DNA of 5,335 nucleotides from an archaeon (GTDB lineage: Archaea > Thermoproteota > Bathyarchaeia > TCS64): contig JAHLLU010000163.1 of NCBI GenBank assembly GCA_020444005.1, positions 1 through 5,335 of the forward strand, given 5' to 3'. This document shows positions 1-5,335 of the stretch, piece by piece. The notes under the pieces are model-generated. The model saw only the letters and a program-made list of their open reading frames with translations, was not told the origin of the DNA and searched no databases. The first letter of the stretch is position 1. Each line of letters starts with the position of its first letter. Position numbers and translations under genes: made by a program.

Positions 1-459
1 AACCTCGGTGAACCCAAGCGAACCGTCACTGACTTGAATGAAGTGGTAGATGCCGCAATAGCAAACATCGATCCTAAGGTTGGCGTCAAAATTACTGCGG
101 ATACCGGTGATGAGTTCTTTGCCATCAACATTGATGCTTTGAAAATAAGCAGGGCTGTTGAGAATATCATAAGAAACGCCGTTGAGGCGATTGATGGCCA
201 AGGCGAGGTGCATGTGTCTGTTACCAGTGATGACAAGATGGCAACAATTATCGTAGAGGATAACGGCGCTGGAATACTTGAGGAGGACCTTGAGTACATC
301 TTTGAGCCATTCTTTACCACAAAGAAGGACTCTATGGGTCTTGGGTTGCCTTATGCTAAACAGGTTATCGAGGCGCATAATGGCACGATAAAGGTAGAGT
401 CTTCCAGTGAAGGCACCACTGTGACGATAAATATTCCATTAAATCAGTTATCAGAGTAA
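1..459 (+). CDS. Sensor histidine kinase, C-terminal HATPase domain (5'-truncated by window edge)
   Basis: This is the catalytic ATP-binding end of a two-component sensor histidine kinase, which binds ATP and phosphorylates a histidine in an upstream dimerisation domain. The frame is open from base 1, so the true start lies outside the window and the TTG at 34 is not a credible start. Of 152 visible residues, the Bergerat-fold boxes appear in order: N box NIIRNAVEAI (about 55-64, with Asn59 the expected Mg-ATP ligand), G1 box DNGAGI (87-92), F box FEPFFTTK (101-108) and G2 box GLGLP (113-117). It then closes with the usual GTTVTINIPL strand. The spacing and the FEPFFTTK motif resemble NtrB/PAS-type soluble kinases, which are common in archaea and bacteria. 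The H box, any PAS sensor domains and any membrane segments are not visible, so the signal cannot be named. No response regulator follows. The family call is firm and the partner is unknown. Confidence 0.95.
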   Translation, partial: NLGEPKRTVTDLNEVVDAAIANIDPKVGVKITADTGDEFFAINIDALKISRAVENIIRNAVEAIDGQGEVHVSVTSDDKMATIIVEDNGAGILEEDLEYIFEPFFTTKKDSMGLGLPYAKQVIEAHNGTIKVESSSEGTTVTINIPLNQLSE

Positions 460-469
460 ATTAGTCAAG

Positions 470-478
470 TTTTTTATC
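470..478 (+). promoter_or_regulatory. Candidate TATA box for the FAH-family gene (T-run may also end the kinase transcript)
   Basis: The element TTTTTTATC lies at 470-478, just after the kinase stop at 457-459. Its centre is about 34 bases before the TTG at 508. With the usual archaeal TATA-to-start distance of about 26 bases, transcription would begin near 500, giving a leader of only a few bases. This fits the absence of a Shine-Dalgarno site before the gene. The six-T run at 470-475 could also act as a weak archaeal terminator for the kinase. This rests on spacing and composition only. Confidence 0.4.
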
Positions 479-507
479 TGATGAATGCACCGGTTTCTCT
501 GATCATT

Positions 508-1527
508 TTGAAACTAGTAACATTCAAAGTTCACACAGAGGAGCGTATCGGAGCACTACACGACGGAAAAGTAGTTGACCTAAACTCCGCCTACGCCCTA
601 AAACTCAAAGAAGAAGGCGTACTCGCCCCAAGGCGCAAAGCAGACGCATTAATCCCAGCCTGCATGATTGGTTTCCTAGAAGGAGGAGAAGAATCACTCA
701 CAGCAGCATACAAGGCACTTGCATACGCCAAAGCTAACCCTGACGCTGTTGGTCTCGATGAAGAAAGTATCATCATGGACACAGAGACCGCCAAACTACA
801 GGCACCAGTACCGAGCCCCGGTAAACTCTACTGTGTAGCAGTAAACTTCTATGACCACGCCACAGAGCGCATCAAGGACCCAGAAGCGCGTCAGAAGGAG
901 ATTGACCGCCTCAAGAGCCTGAAGCTTGATGTGCCTGACGTATTCCAGAAGCCACCAGGTCTAGTGGTTGGTCCACGTGACCCATTGATCAAGGTCAAGG
1001 CAACCGAGAAGATGGACTATGAGTGCGAACTCGCAGTAGTCATCGGCAAGGAAGGCAAGTATATCCCCAAGGAGAAAGCGTATGATTACATCGCGGGTTA
1101 TACGATTGTTATCGACGTCAGCGCACGTGATCAGGGTTTCCCACAGGATGTTGATTTCAGGATATTCAAGGGAGACATCAACTGGACAAAAGGTAAGGGA
1201 ATGGATAACGCAGGACCCATGGGACCATGTATCGTCACAAGCGACGAGATAAAGGACCCCTATAATCCACCGCTAAGACTCCAAACCAGAGTCAACGGCA
1301 AGGAACGCCAAAACAATACAGTTGAGCATATGATCATCCAGATTCCAAGAATAATCGAATACCTGAGCAATGGAACAACACTGAAACCCGGTGATGTTAT
1401 TGCCACAGGTACCGTTGCTGGTGTTGCTCATAGCTGGGGTCCAGAAGGATTCCTGCAGATCGGTGATGTTCTAGAGTGCGAGATCCAGCCCATTGGTACT
1501 CTAAAGCATAAGGTCATCGGGGAGTAA
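508..1527 (+). CDS. Fumarylacetoacetate hydrolase (FAH) family protein
   Basis: This is a probable cytosolic, divalent-metal-dependent hydrolase, hydratase or decarboxylase acting on a beta-diketo or oxo-dicarboxylic acid, of the FAH/FAHD1/HpcE superfamily. I chose the TTG at 508 because the protein then begins MKLVTFKVHTEERIGAL, the normal start of the FAH N-terminal domain. An in-frame ATG at 481 would add nine hydrophobic residues the family lacks. In 339-residue numbering, the HxxE pair is His117/Glu120 (DHATE), the metal ligands are Glu172 and Glu174 (YECELAVVIG) and Asp203 (IDVSARD), and Lys230 (TKGKG) fits the catalytic lysine of FAHD1. MGP and ATGTVAGVA motifs follow, the latter usually ATGTPAGVG. 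A charged helical insertion of roughly 20 residues (about 121-143) separates the dyad from the FQKPP motif. The substrate cannot be told from sequence, as the family includes acylpyruvases, oxaloacetate decarboxylases and aromatic-ring-cleavage enzymes. It is probably transcribed alone, with a T-tract after its stop. Confidence 0.92.
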   Translation: MKLVTFKVHTEERIGALHDGKVVDLNSAYALKLKEEGVLAPRRKADALIPACMIGFLEGGEESLTAAYKALAYAKANPDAVGLDEESIIMDTETAKLQAPVPSPGKLYCVAVNFYDHATERIKDPEARQKEIDRLKSLKLDVPDVFQKPPGLVVGPRDPLIKVKATEKMDYECELAVVIGKEGKYIPKEKAYDYIAGYTIVIDVSARDQGFPQDVDFRIFKGDINWTKGKGMDNAGPMGPCIVTSDEIKDPYNPPLRLQTRVNGKERQNNTVEHMIIQIPRIIEYLSNGTTLKPGDVIATGTVAGVAHSWGPEGFLQIGDVLECEIQPIGTLKHKVIGE

Positions 1528-1554
1528 ACACCCCTCTTCTTTTTTGCTTTTTTT
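1519..1554 (+). terminator. Terminator after the FAH gene: short GC stem plus T-tracts
   Basis: GGGG at 1519-1522 can pair with CCCC at 1531-1534 around an eight-base loop that contains the stop codon. Pyrimidine-rich sequence follows, with T6 at 1540-1545 and T7 at 1548-1554. Archaeal RNA polymerase terminates mainly on T-tracts, so the tracts are the stronger evidence. The four-pair stem may be incidental. Confidence 0.6.
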
Positions 1555-1565
1555 ATGTTAAATTT

Positions 1566-1596
1566 CCTGTCATATAATAACTGTATAAACTACAGG
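1566..1596. promoter_or_regulatory. Nested inverted repeat abutting the importer TATA box, candidate operator
   Basis: CTGTA at 1581-1585 and TACAG at 1591-1595 form a perfect 5-bp inverted repeat with a five-base centre (TAAAC). A second CCTGT copy at 1566-1570 is the reverse complement of ACAGG at 1592-1596. The repeat ends directly against the putative TATA box, where a dimeric regulator would block or recruit TBP/TFB. Arms this short can arise by chance in AT-rich DNA, and no regulator gene is visible in the window. Confidence 0.3.
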
Positions 1597-1608
1597 TTTT
1601 TTATAATC
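1597..1608 (+). promoter_or_regulatory. Candidate TATA box of the BMP importer genes
   Basis: TTTTTTATAATC resembles the archaeal TATA consensus. A start of transcription about 26 bases downstream, near 1628, would give a leader of roughly 38 bases before the TTG at 1666. An alternative AT-rich element lies at 1572-1588, inside the inverted repeat. No BRE can be asserted. Confidence 0.5.
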
Positions 1609-1652
1609 AAACAACCAGTGCATGTTATTCGAGGCGGAATTGCCTAGAATAT

Positions 1653-1657
1653 AGAGG
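1653..1657 (+). promoter_or_regulatory. Ribosome binding site AGAGG supporting the TTG start of the binding protein
   Basis: AGAGG ends eight bases before the TTG at 1666, a normal Shine-Dalgarno spacing. It supports the non-ATG start. The next in-frame ATG encodes residue 27, which lies beyond the signal-anchor segment and would destroy export. Confidence 0.55.
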
Positions 1658-1665
1658 AATAAAAG

Positions 1666-2967
1666 TTGAGTGAATCACAATTTTCAACAACAACGATAGC
1701 TCTTATCGTCGTCGGATTACTCATCGGCGCAGGCGCCGGATACATGCTAAAACCAACAGTACCCGGTGGAGGGATACCTGATGCCGAGTACGAGGAACTT
1801 CAACAAGAAGTAGCAACCCTCACGGCGCAGGTAGCAGACCTACAGGCGCAGGTTGAGGAGCTTCAGGCTGGAGAGACCCTCAAAGCCGCATTCATCTACG
1901 TAGGACCCATCGGGGACTACGGATGGAGCCACGCCCATGAGATGGGAAGGCAGGCGGTTGTTGAGCAGTTCCCATGGCTGGAAACAACCTACGCAGAGTC
2001 AGTCCCTGAAGGAGACAGCACAAGATACATCGACAGATACGTGCAGGAAGGCTATGATGTCATCCTGACCACAAGCTTTGGCTACATGGATGATACAGTA
2101 ACATCAGCGGCAAAATACCCAGATAACATCTTCTGGCACTGTAGCGGATACCAGAGGGACGCAAACCTTGGTACATACTTCGCTGAGTTCCATCAACTCT
2201 ACTACTTGAATGGATTGATGGCTGGAGCAATGACGAAGACCAACAAGGTTGGCTATGTCGGAGCATTCCCAACAGCAGAGGTAGTTCGCCACATTGACGC
2301 ATTCGCGCTTGGCGTAAAGGAGTCCAATCCTGATGCTGAGGTTCAGGTAAGATGGATCTACAGCTGGTATGACCCAACAGCCGCCACAGAGGCAGCTGAA
2401 GCCATGATCGCTGATGGAGTTGACGCACTTGCCTTCACAGAGGACAGCCCAGCTGTCATACAGGTAGGACAGAGCCACACCGAGCAGGGAGAACAGATCT
2501 ATACATTCGCCCACTACAGCCCAATGCTGGAGTTCGGTCCAGACACCGTTGTCAGCGGACAGATGGTTGACTGGGGCGTAATCTACAAGGACATATTCTC
2601 AAAGATTTACAGCGGTGTTTACACCAATCAGAACCTTGAGGATGTGGACTACTGGTGGATGCTTAAGCATGGTGCTTGTACTCTTGGCGGAGACCTAGAG
2701 ACACCCATCAACCCAATCTTTGAGGATGAGTTGAAGGCATACATGGTAGAGGACCCTATTCTCGGTGAGATAAGCGTCTATGACCTTGTCTATGTCAGAC
2801 TTGACCAGATGATGGAGGAGACTGTTCTATTCGACCCATTCGATGGACCCATCTATGATAATGAGGGTACATTGAGGTTCGCTGAGGGACAGCGTGCAAG
2901 CCACGATGATATATGGACTATCGATTGGTACGTCGACAACATTGTCGGATCGGTGCCAGTCTCATAA
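1666..2967 (+). CDS. BMP/PnrA-family ABC transporter substrate-binding protein, membrane-anchored
   Basis: This is the extracytoplasmic binding protein of a BMP (basic membrane protein, PnrA-like) importer; characterised members bind purine and other nucleosides. Translation starts at a TTG with a good ribosome site. Residues 10-28 form one hydrophobic segment without a lipobox cysteine, so it is most likely a signal anchor. Residues about 40-68 form a Leu/Val-Gln-Glu coiled coil that would lift the binding domain off the membrane. The BMP domain runs from about 72 to 430, with GPIGDYGW (80-87), TTSFGYMD (135-142), HCSGY (158-162), KVGYVGAFP (194-202), SWYDP (233-237) and EDSP (259-262). It closes with the family's typical GPIYDNEGTLRF and DWYVDNIVG segments. 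At 433 residues it is longer than bacterial homologues of about 350, and the anchor and coiled coil account for most of the excess. It is followed by its ATPase and permease. The family is certain. The ligand is inferred only. Confidence 0.95.
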   Translation: MSESQFSTTTIALIVVGLLIGAGAGYMLKPTVPGGGIPDAEYEELQQEVATLTAQVADLQAQVEELQAGETLKAAFIYVGPIGDYGWSHAHEMGRQAVVEQFPWLETTYAESVPEGDSTRYIDRYVQEGYDVILTTSFGYMDDTVTSAAKYPDNIFWHCSGYQRDANLGTYFAEFHQLYYLNGLMAGAMTKTNKVGYVGAFPTAEVVRHIDAFALGVKESNPDAEVQVRWIYSWYDPTAATEAAEAMIADGVDALAFTEDSPAVIQVGQSHTEQGEQIYTFAHYSPMLEFGPDTVVSGQMVDWGVIYKDIFSKIYSGVYTNQNLEDVDYWWMLKHGACTLGGDLETPINPIFEDELKAYMVEDPILGEISVYDLVYVRLDQMMEETVLFDPFDGPIYDNEGTLRFAEGQRASHDDIWTIDWYVDNIVGSVPVS

Positions 2968-2970
2968 TCC

Positions 2971-2985
2971 CCATTTTTTCTTTTC
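2971..2985 (+). terminator. T-tract between binding protein and ATPase, possible partial terminator
   Basis: Immediately after the stop at 2965-2967 comes CC-A-T6-C-T4-C (T6 at 2974-2979, T4 at 2981-2984), a typical archaeal termination tract with no obvious stem before it. Partial termination here would leave more binding protein than ATPase, which is common in ABC importer operons. Confidence 0.45.
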
Positions 2986-2997
2986 AATATATTTTTA
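2986..2997 (+). promoter_or_regulatory. Possible second TATA element ahead of the ATPase-permease genes
   Basis: AATATATTTTTA lies about 50 bases before the ATG at 3041. Initiation near 3017 would leave a leader of about 24 bases that includes the AGGGG ribosome site at 3029-3033, seven bases before the ATG. Weak short arms CGATA (3006-3010) and TATCG (3022-3026) flank the predicted start point. The region is AT-rich, so the match could be fortuitous. Confidence 0.35.
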
Positions 2998-3040
2998 GCA
3001 ATCATCGATACAGAATTGCATTATCGGTAGGGGTTCAGGC

Positions 3041-4537
3041 ATGACACTCATAGAGATGAAAAATATAAGCAAGTATTTTCCACCGAACATCACTGCCCTT
3101 GAAAAAGTGGATTTCACAGCTGAACCCGGTGAGATACATTGTCTGCTGGGGGAGAACGGCGCAGGCAAGACCACCTTGATGAACATTCTCTATGGTCTAT
3201 ACAAGGCGGACAAGGGCACAGTCAAGTTTGAAGGCAACCAAGTTGAGATCAATAGCCCACGTGACGCCATCGACCTCAAGATAGGAATGGTACACCAGCA
3301 CTTTAGACTGGTAAAACGTCACACAGTGGCGGAGAACATAGCCTTAGGGCTCAGATGCGATAACTCGTTGTTCCCGTTACCCGAGGTAAAGGCACGCATC
3401 AAACAAGTCTCAGAAAGATATGGATTGAGTGTTGAACCAGATGCGTATATCTGGGAGTTATCTGTGGGTGAACAGCAACGAGTCGAGATCATCAAAGTTC
3501 TCTGTAGAGACATCAAGGTACTCATACTGGATGAGCCCACGAGCATACTGACACCACAGGAAACAGAGACACTGTTTAACGCTCTTCAGTTAATGAAACA
3601 AGAAGACATCGCCATCATATTCATCACCCACAAGCTGGACGAGGTGATGACGTTCAGCGACACTGTTACCGTTTTACGAAAAGGCAGAAACGTGGACACC
3701 GTAGAGACGAAAACAGTAGACAAAAAAAGTCTCGCCAAACTCATGGTTGGACGAGACGTATTATTCAGAGTAGAGAAATCAGAGGCATGCCCAGCCGAAC
3801 CAGTACTAGAAATCAACGCCCTACAAGCATTCGATGACTCAGGACTAGTCGCCCTTGATGGATTTAGCTTATCGGTTTGCGGAGGCGAGATTCTTGGTAT
3901 AGCAGGAGTCTCTGGTAATGGGCAAAGGGAGCTTGTCGAGGTAATCACTGGGCTCAGGAAGAAGACTGGTGGAATGGTTAAGATTAGTGGTGTTGATATT
4001 TCTGGTTTGAAGCCGGGGCAAATAGCAGAGATCGGCGTCGCGCATATACCTGAGGACCGGATTCACAGGGGCAGTGTGCCTGATATGAGGGTGCTGGATA
4101 ACCTGATGCTCAGAGACTACAAACAATACAGCAAAGGCTTGCTACTAGATGCTGAGACCATGCGCAGCCAGTCCATTGAAATGATAAAGGAATACAACAT
4201 AGACACCCCGGCTCTAGAGACCCCTATCAAACTTCTTTCAGGGGGTAATATCCAGAAGGTTATCCTAGCCCGAGAACTTCATGGAAGCCCAAGCCTCATC
4301 ATCGCATCCCACCCAACCTACGGCTTAGACGTAGGAGCCACGGAACAAATCAGAAAAACATTACTGGCTCAGAGAGACAGCGGTGCAGGGGTACTGTTGA
4401 TATCGGAAGACCTTGACGAGATAATGGAGCTCTCAGACAGGGTCGTGGTTATCTATGAGGGTAGGATAATGGGTGAGGTTACGCCTGAGACTGATGTCTC
4501 GGAGATTGGTTTACTCATGTCAGGGGGAAACCAGTGA
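3041..4537 (+). CDS. BMP-type importer ATP-binding protein with two ABC domains (NupO/YufO-like)
   Basis: This is the cytoplasmic ATPase subunit that drives the importer, built as tandem ABC domains in one 498-residue chain, the usual length for the RbsA/NupO group. Domain 1 (about 4-240) is complete: Walker A GENGAGKTT (37-45), Q-loop Gln86 (VHQHF), signature LSVGEQQR (140-147), Walker B LILDEPTS (161-168) and switch His197 (ITHKL). Domain 2 (about 255-495) keeps the signature LSGGNIQKV (399-407) but has a degenerate Walker A, GVSGNGQRE (289-297), without the Lys-Thr. It has SHPTYGLDVGA in place of the Walker B Asp-Glu and Glu456 at the switch-His position. This asymmetry is normal in the family, where one composite site hydrolyses ATP. 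The AHIPEDR segment (334-340) is also typical. The start is supported by AGGGG seven bases upstream. The stop overlaps the permease start, indicating coupled translation. Sugar-importer ATPases are related, but the BMP neighbour argues for the nucleoside branch. Confidence 0.95.
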   Translation: MTLIEMKNISKYFPPNITALEKVDFTAEPGEIHCLLGENGAGKTTLMNILYGLYKADKGTVKFEGNQVEINSPRDAIDLKIGMVHQHFRLVKRHTVAENIALGLRCDNSLFPLPEVKARIKQVSERYGLSVEPDAYIWELSVGEQQRVEIIKVLCRDIKVLILDEPTSILTPQETETLFNALQLMKQEDIAIIFITHKLDEVMTFSDTVTVLRKGRNVDTVETKTVDKKSLAKLMVGRDVLFRVEKSEACPAEPVLEINALQAFDDSGLVALDGFSLSVCGGEILGIAGVSGNGQRELVEVITGLRKKTGGMVKISGVDISGLKPGQIAEIGVAHIPEDRIHRGSVPDMRVLDNLMLRDYKQYSKGLLLDAETMRSQSIEMIKEYNIDTPALETPIKLLSGGNIQKVILARELHGSPSLIIASHPTYGLDVGATEQIRKTLLAQRDSGAGVLLISEDLDEIMELSDRVVVIYEGRIMGEVTPETDVSEIGLLMSGGNQ

Positions 4538-4539
4538 TG
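4523..4539 (+). promoter_or_regulatory. Ribosome site and TGATG stop-start overlap linking ATPase and permease
   Basis: A GGGGG run at 4523-4527, inside the last codons of the ATPase, lies nine bases before the permease ATG at 4537. The ATPase stop TGA (4535-4537) shares its A with that ATG. This overlap is the classical arrangement for translational coupling of subunits made in fixed ratio. Confidence 0.6.
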
Positions 4540-5335
4540 AAGATCAAGGTAGAACCCCGAGCAGACCCCACGTGGAAACAAACCTTAGCAGTCACCGTGT
4601 TCTCAGCGCTCCTAGCGTTACCTATTATTGCCGTTATTTTCTGGGGATTCCACGTGAATCCATTGGAGGCGTATTCTGTTATCTTTGAGGGCGCATTCGG
4701 TGACTGGTACGGGGTCTCAGAGACCCTCACTAAATCAATACCGTTGATGCTTTGCGCGGTTGGGCTCAGTGTCGCTTTCCAGACGGGCTTCTATAACATT
4801 GGAGCCGAGGGGCAGCTATTGATGGGAGCCATATTCAGCACATATGTTGCACTACGTTGGGGCTCCTTACCGTCAATCATAATCATACCAGCTATGCTAA
4901 TCACAGGGTTCATAGGCGGTGGACTCTGGGGACTCATACCCACGTATCTCAGGGTACGATTTGAGACAAACGAGGTAATCACCACATTGATGATGAATTA
5001 TATCGCCACAAAGGCTCTCGAATACCTTGTATTTGGACCGTGGAAAGGCGCTGATGAGTGGGGATTTCCCTATACAAGCAAGTTCCATGTGAACACGTGG
5101 ATTCCAACATGGGGATTCACAAGAATACACACTCCCACACTGGTATTCGCTATACTATCAGGCATTGTTCTCTATCTCGTGTTGAATCGGACAAAGATCG
5201 GTTTCGAGACACGAATAGTAGGTAAAAATCCTGAAGCAGCAAGATACCTCGGCATCAGCTACCAGCGGATATTCATGATAGTCATGCTAATCAGCGGGGG
5301 ATTAGCTGGAATAGCGGGATTCGGCGAGATCGCTG
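4537..5335 (+). CDS. BMP-type ABC importer permease (NupP/YufP-like), 3'-truncated by window edge
   Basis: This is an integral membrane permease of the branched-chain amino acid/sugar/nucleoside type (BPD_transp_2 family). The frame stays open from the ATG at 4537 to the last base, giving 266 codons without a stop. The carboxyl end lies outside the window; relatives are about 350 residues. A short charged N-terminus (MKIKVEPRADPTWK) is followed by hydrophobic segments at roughly 16-37, 64-82, 89-107, 112-134, 145-166, 200-217 and 245-266. The diagnostic motif GFYNIGAEGQLLMGA (84-98) marks nucleoside-type permeases of this group. NEVITTLMMNYIA (145-157) and RIVGKNPEAARYLGIS (226-241) also match the family pattern, the latter being the cytoplasmic coupling-loop region that meets the ATPase. 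Bacterial NupNOPQ-type systems carry a second, shorter permease next, expected just past the right edge. The family is firm and the substrate inferred. Confidence 0.95.
   Translation, partial: MKIKVEPRADPTWKQTLAVTVFSALLALPIIAVIFWGFHVNPLEAYSVIFEGAFGDWYGVSETLTKSIPLMLCAVGLSVAFQTGFYNIGAEGQLLMGAIFSTYVALRWGSLPSIIIIPAMLITGFIGGGLWGLIPTYLRVRFETNEVITTLMMNYIATKALEYLVFGPWKGADEWGFPYTSKFHVNTWIPTWGFTRIHTPTLVFAILSGIVLYLVLNRTKIGFETRIVGKNPEAARYLGISYQRIFMIVMLISGGLAGIAGFGEIA

Noticed and set aside
34..36. TTG at 34 as the start of the kinase gene
   Set aside because: The frame is open to base 1 with kinase-like sequence before the TTG, and an isolated HATPase domain without a histidine box would be unusual. The gene is cut by the window edge.
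591..794. Minus-strand 67-codon frame within the FAH gene
   Set aside because: Ala/Ser-rich complement of the A/C-rich FAH codons, with no independent coding evidence.
1632..1645. Small hairpin AGGCG-GAAT-TGCCT in the binding-protein leader, considered as a riboswitch
   Set aside because: Only four Watson-Crick pairs plus one G-U, and the 38-base leader is too short for a known purine riboswitch aptamer.
2060..2514. Two overlapping minus-strand open frames (2060-2428 and 2104-2514) inside the binding-protein gene
   Set aside because: They are antisense to a strongly conserved BMP domain, have Cys/Ser/Leu-rich, low-plausibility translations, and lack recognisable motifs or a ribosome site. 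They are shadows of the real codon pattern.
3319..4126. Minus-strand frames (3319-3546, 3586-3948, 3869-4126) within the ATPase gene
   Set aside because: All are antisense to intact ABC-domain motifs, overlap one another, and show no recognisable protein family.
4254..4460. Possible loss of function in the second ABC domain (no Walker A lysine, no Walker B Asp-Glu, Glu at the switch His)
   Set aside because: The same degenerate second site is normal in the RbsA/NupO group, so this is not evidence of decay.
4473..4688. Plus-strand 71-codon frame spanning the ATPase-permease junction
   Set aside because: It lies out of frame across the end of the ATPase and the start of the permease, both of which match their families continuously. 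Its translation is Arg/Ser-rich without motifs.

Overview
The window looks archaeal. The intergenic regions carry TATA-box-like AT-rich elements at sensible distances upstream of starts and pyrimidine-rich T-tracts after stops. Two genes appear to start with TTG. The substrate-binding protein is held by an N-terminal hydrophobic segment followed by a coiled coil, with no lipobox cysteine. The general style (NtrB-like soluble kinase tail, an 'STTTIALIVVGLLIG' signal anchor, moderate GC) resembles TACK-type uncultivated archaea such as Bathyarchaeia. That placement is an impression, not a result. All supported genes lie on the + strand.

Layout: (1) 1-459, the C-terminal ATP-binding domain of a sensor histidine kinase whose front lies off the left edge. 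(2) 508-1527, a fumarylacetoacetate hydrolase (FAH) family enzyme with the metal ligands and catalytic dyad in place. It probably starts at a TTG and is close to leaderless behind its own TATA element. (3) 1528-1665, a T-tract terminator, then a palindrome directly against a TATA box and a Shine-Dalgarno site. (4) 1666-2967, a BMP/PnrA-family (nucleoside-type) substrate-binding protein. (5) 2968-3040, a T-tract and a possible second promoter. (6) 3041-4537, a double-ABC ATPase of the NupO/YufO kind. (7) 4537 to the right edge, the first 266 codons of a NupP/YufP-like permease, overlapping the ATPase stop as TGATG.

Genes 4, 6 and 7 together form a BMP-type ABC importer: the binding protein captures a ligand outside the cell, the permease (usually with a second permease, expected just past the right edge) forms the channel, and the ATPase powers it. 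Characterised relatives import purine and other nucleosides, so a nucleoside or nucleobase-like ligand is the best guess; the ligand cannot be read from the sequence. The FAH enzyme and the kinase are neighbours in the same direction, but each appears to be a separate transcription unit, so a functional link to the importer is only suggested.

I do not see a convincing novel system here. The points of most interest are the palindrome-TATA arrangement before the importer, the terminator/promoter pair splitting the binding protein from the ATPase, the start-site correction in the FAH gene, and patchy codon preference within genes. There is no CRISPR array, tRNA, rRNA, insertion sequence or long repeat, and no gene-free stretch over 300 bases.
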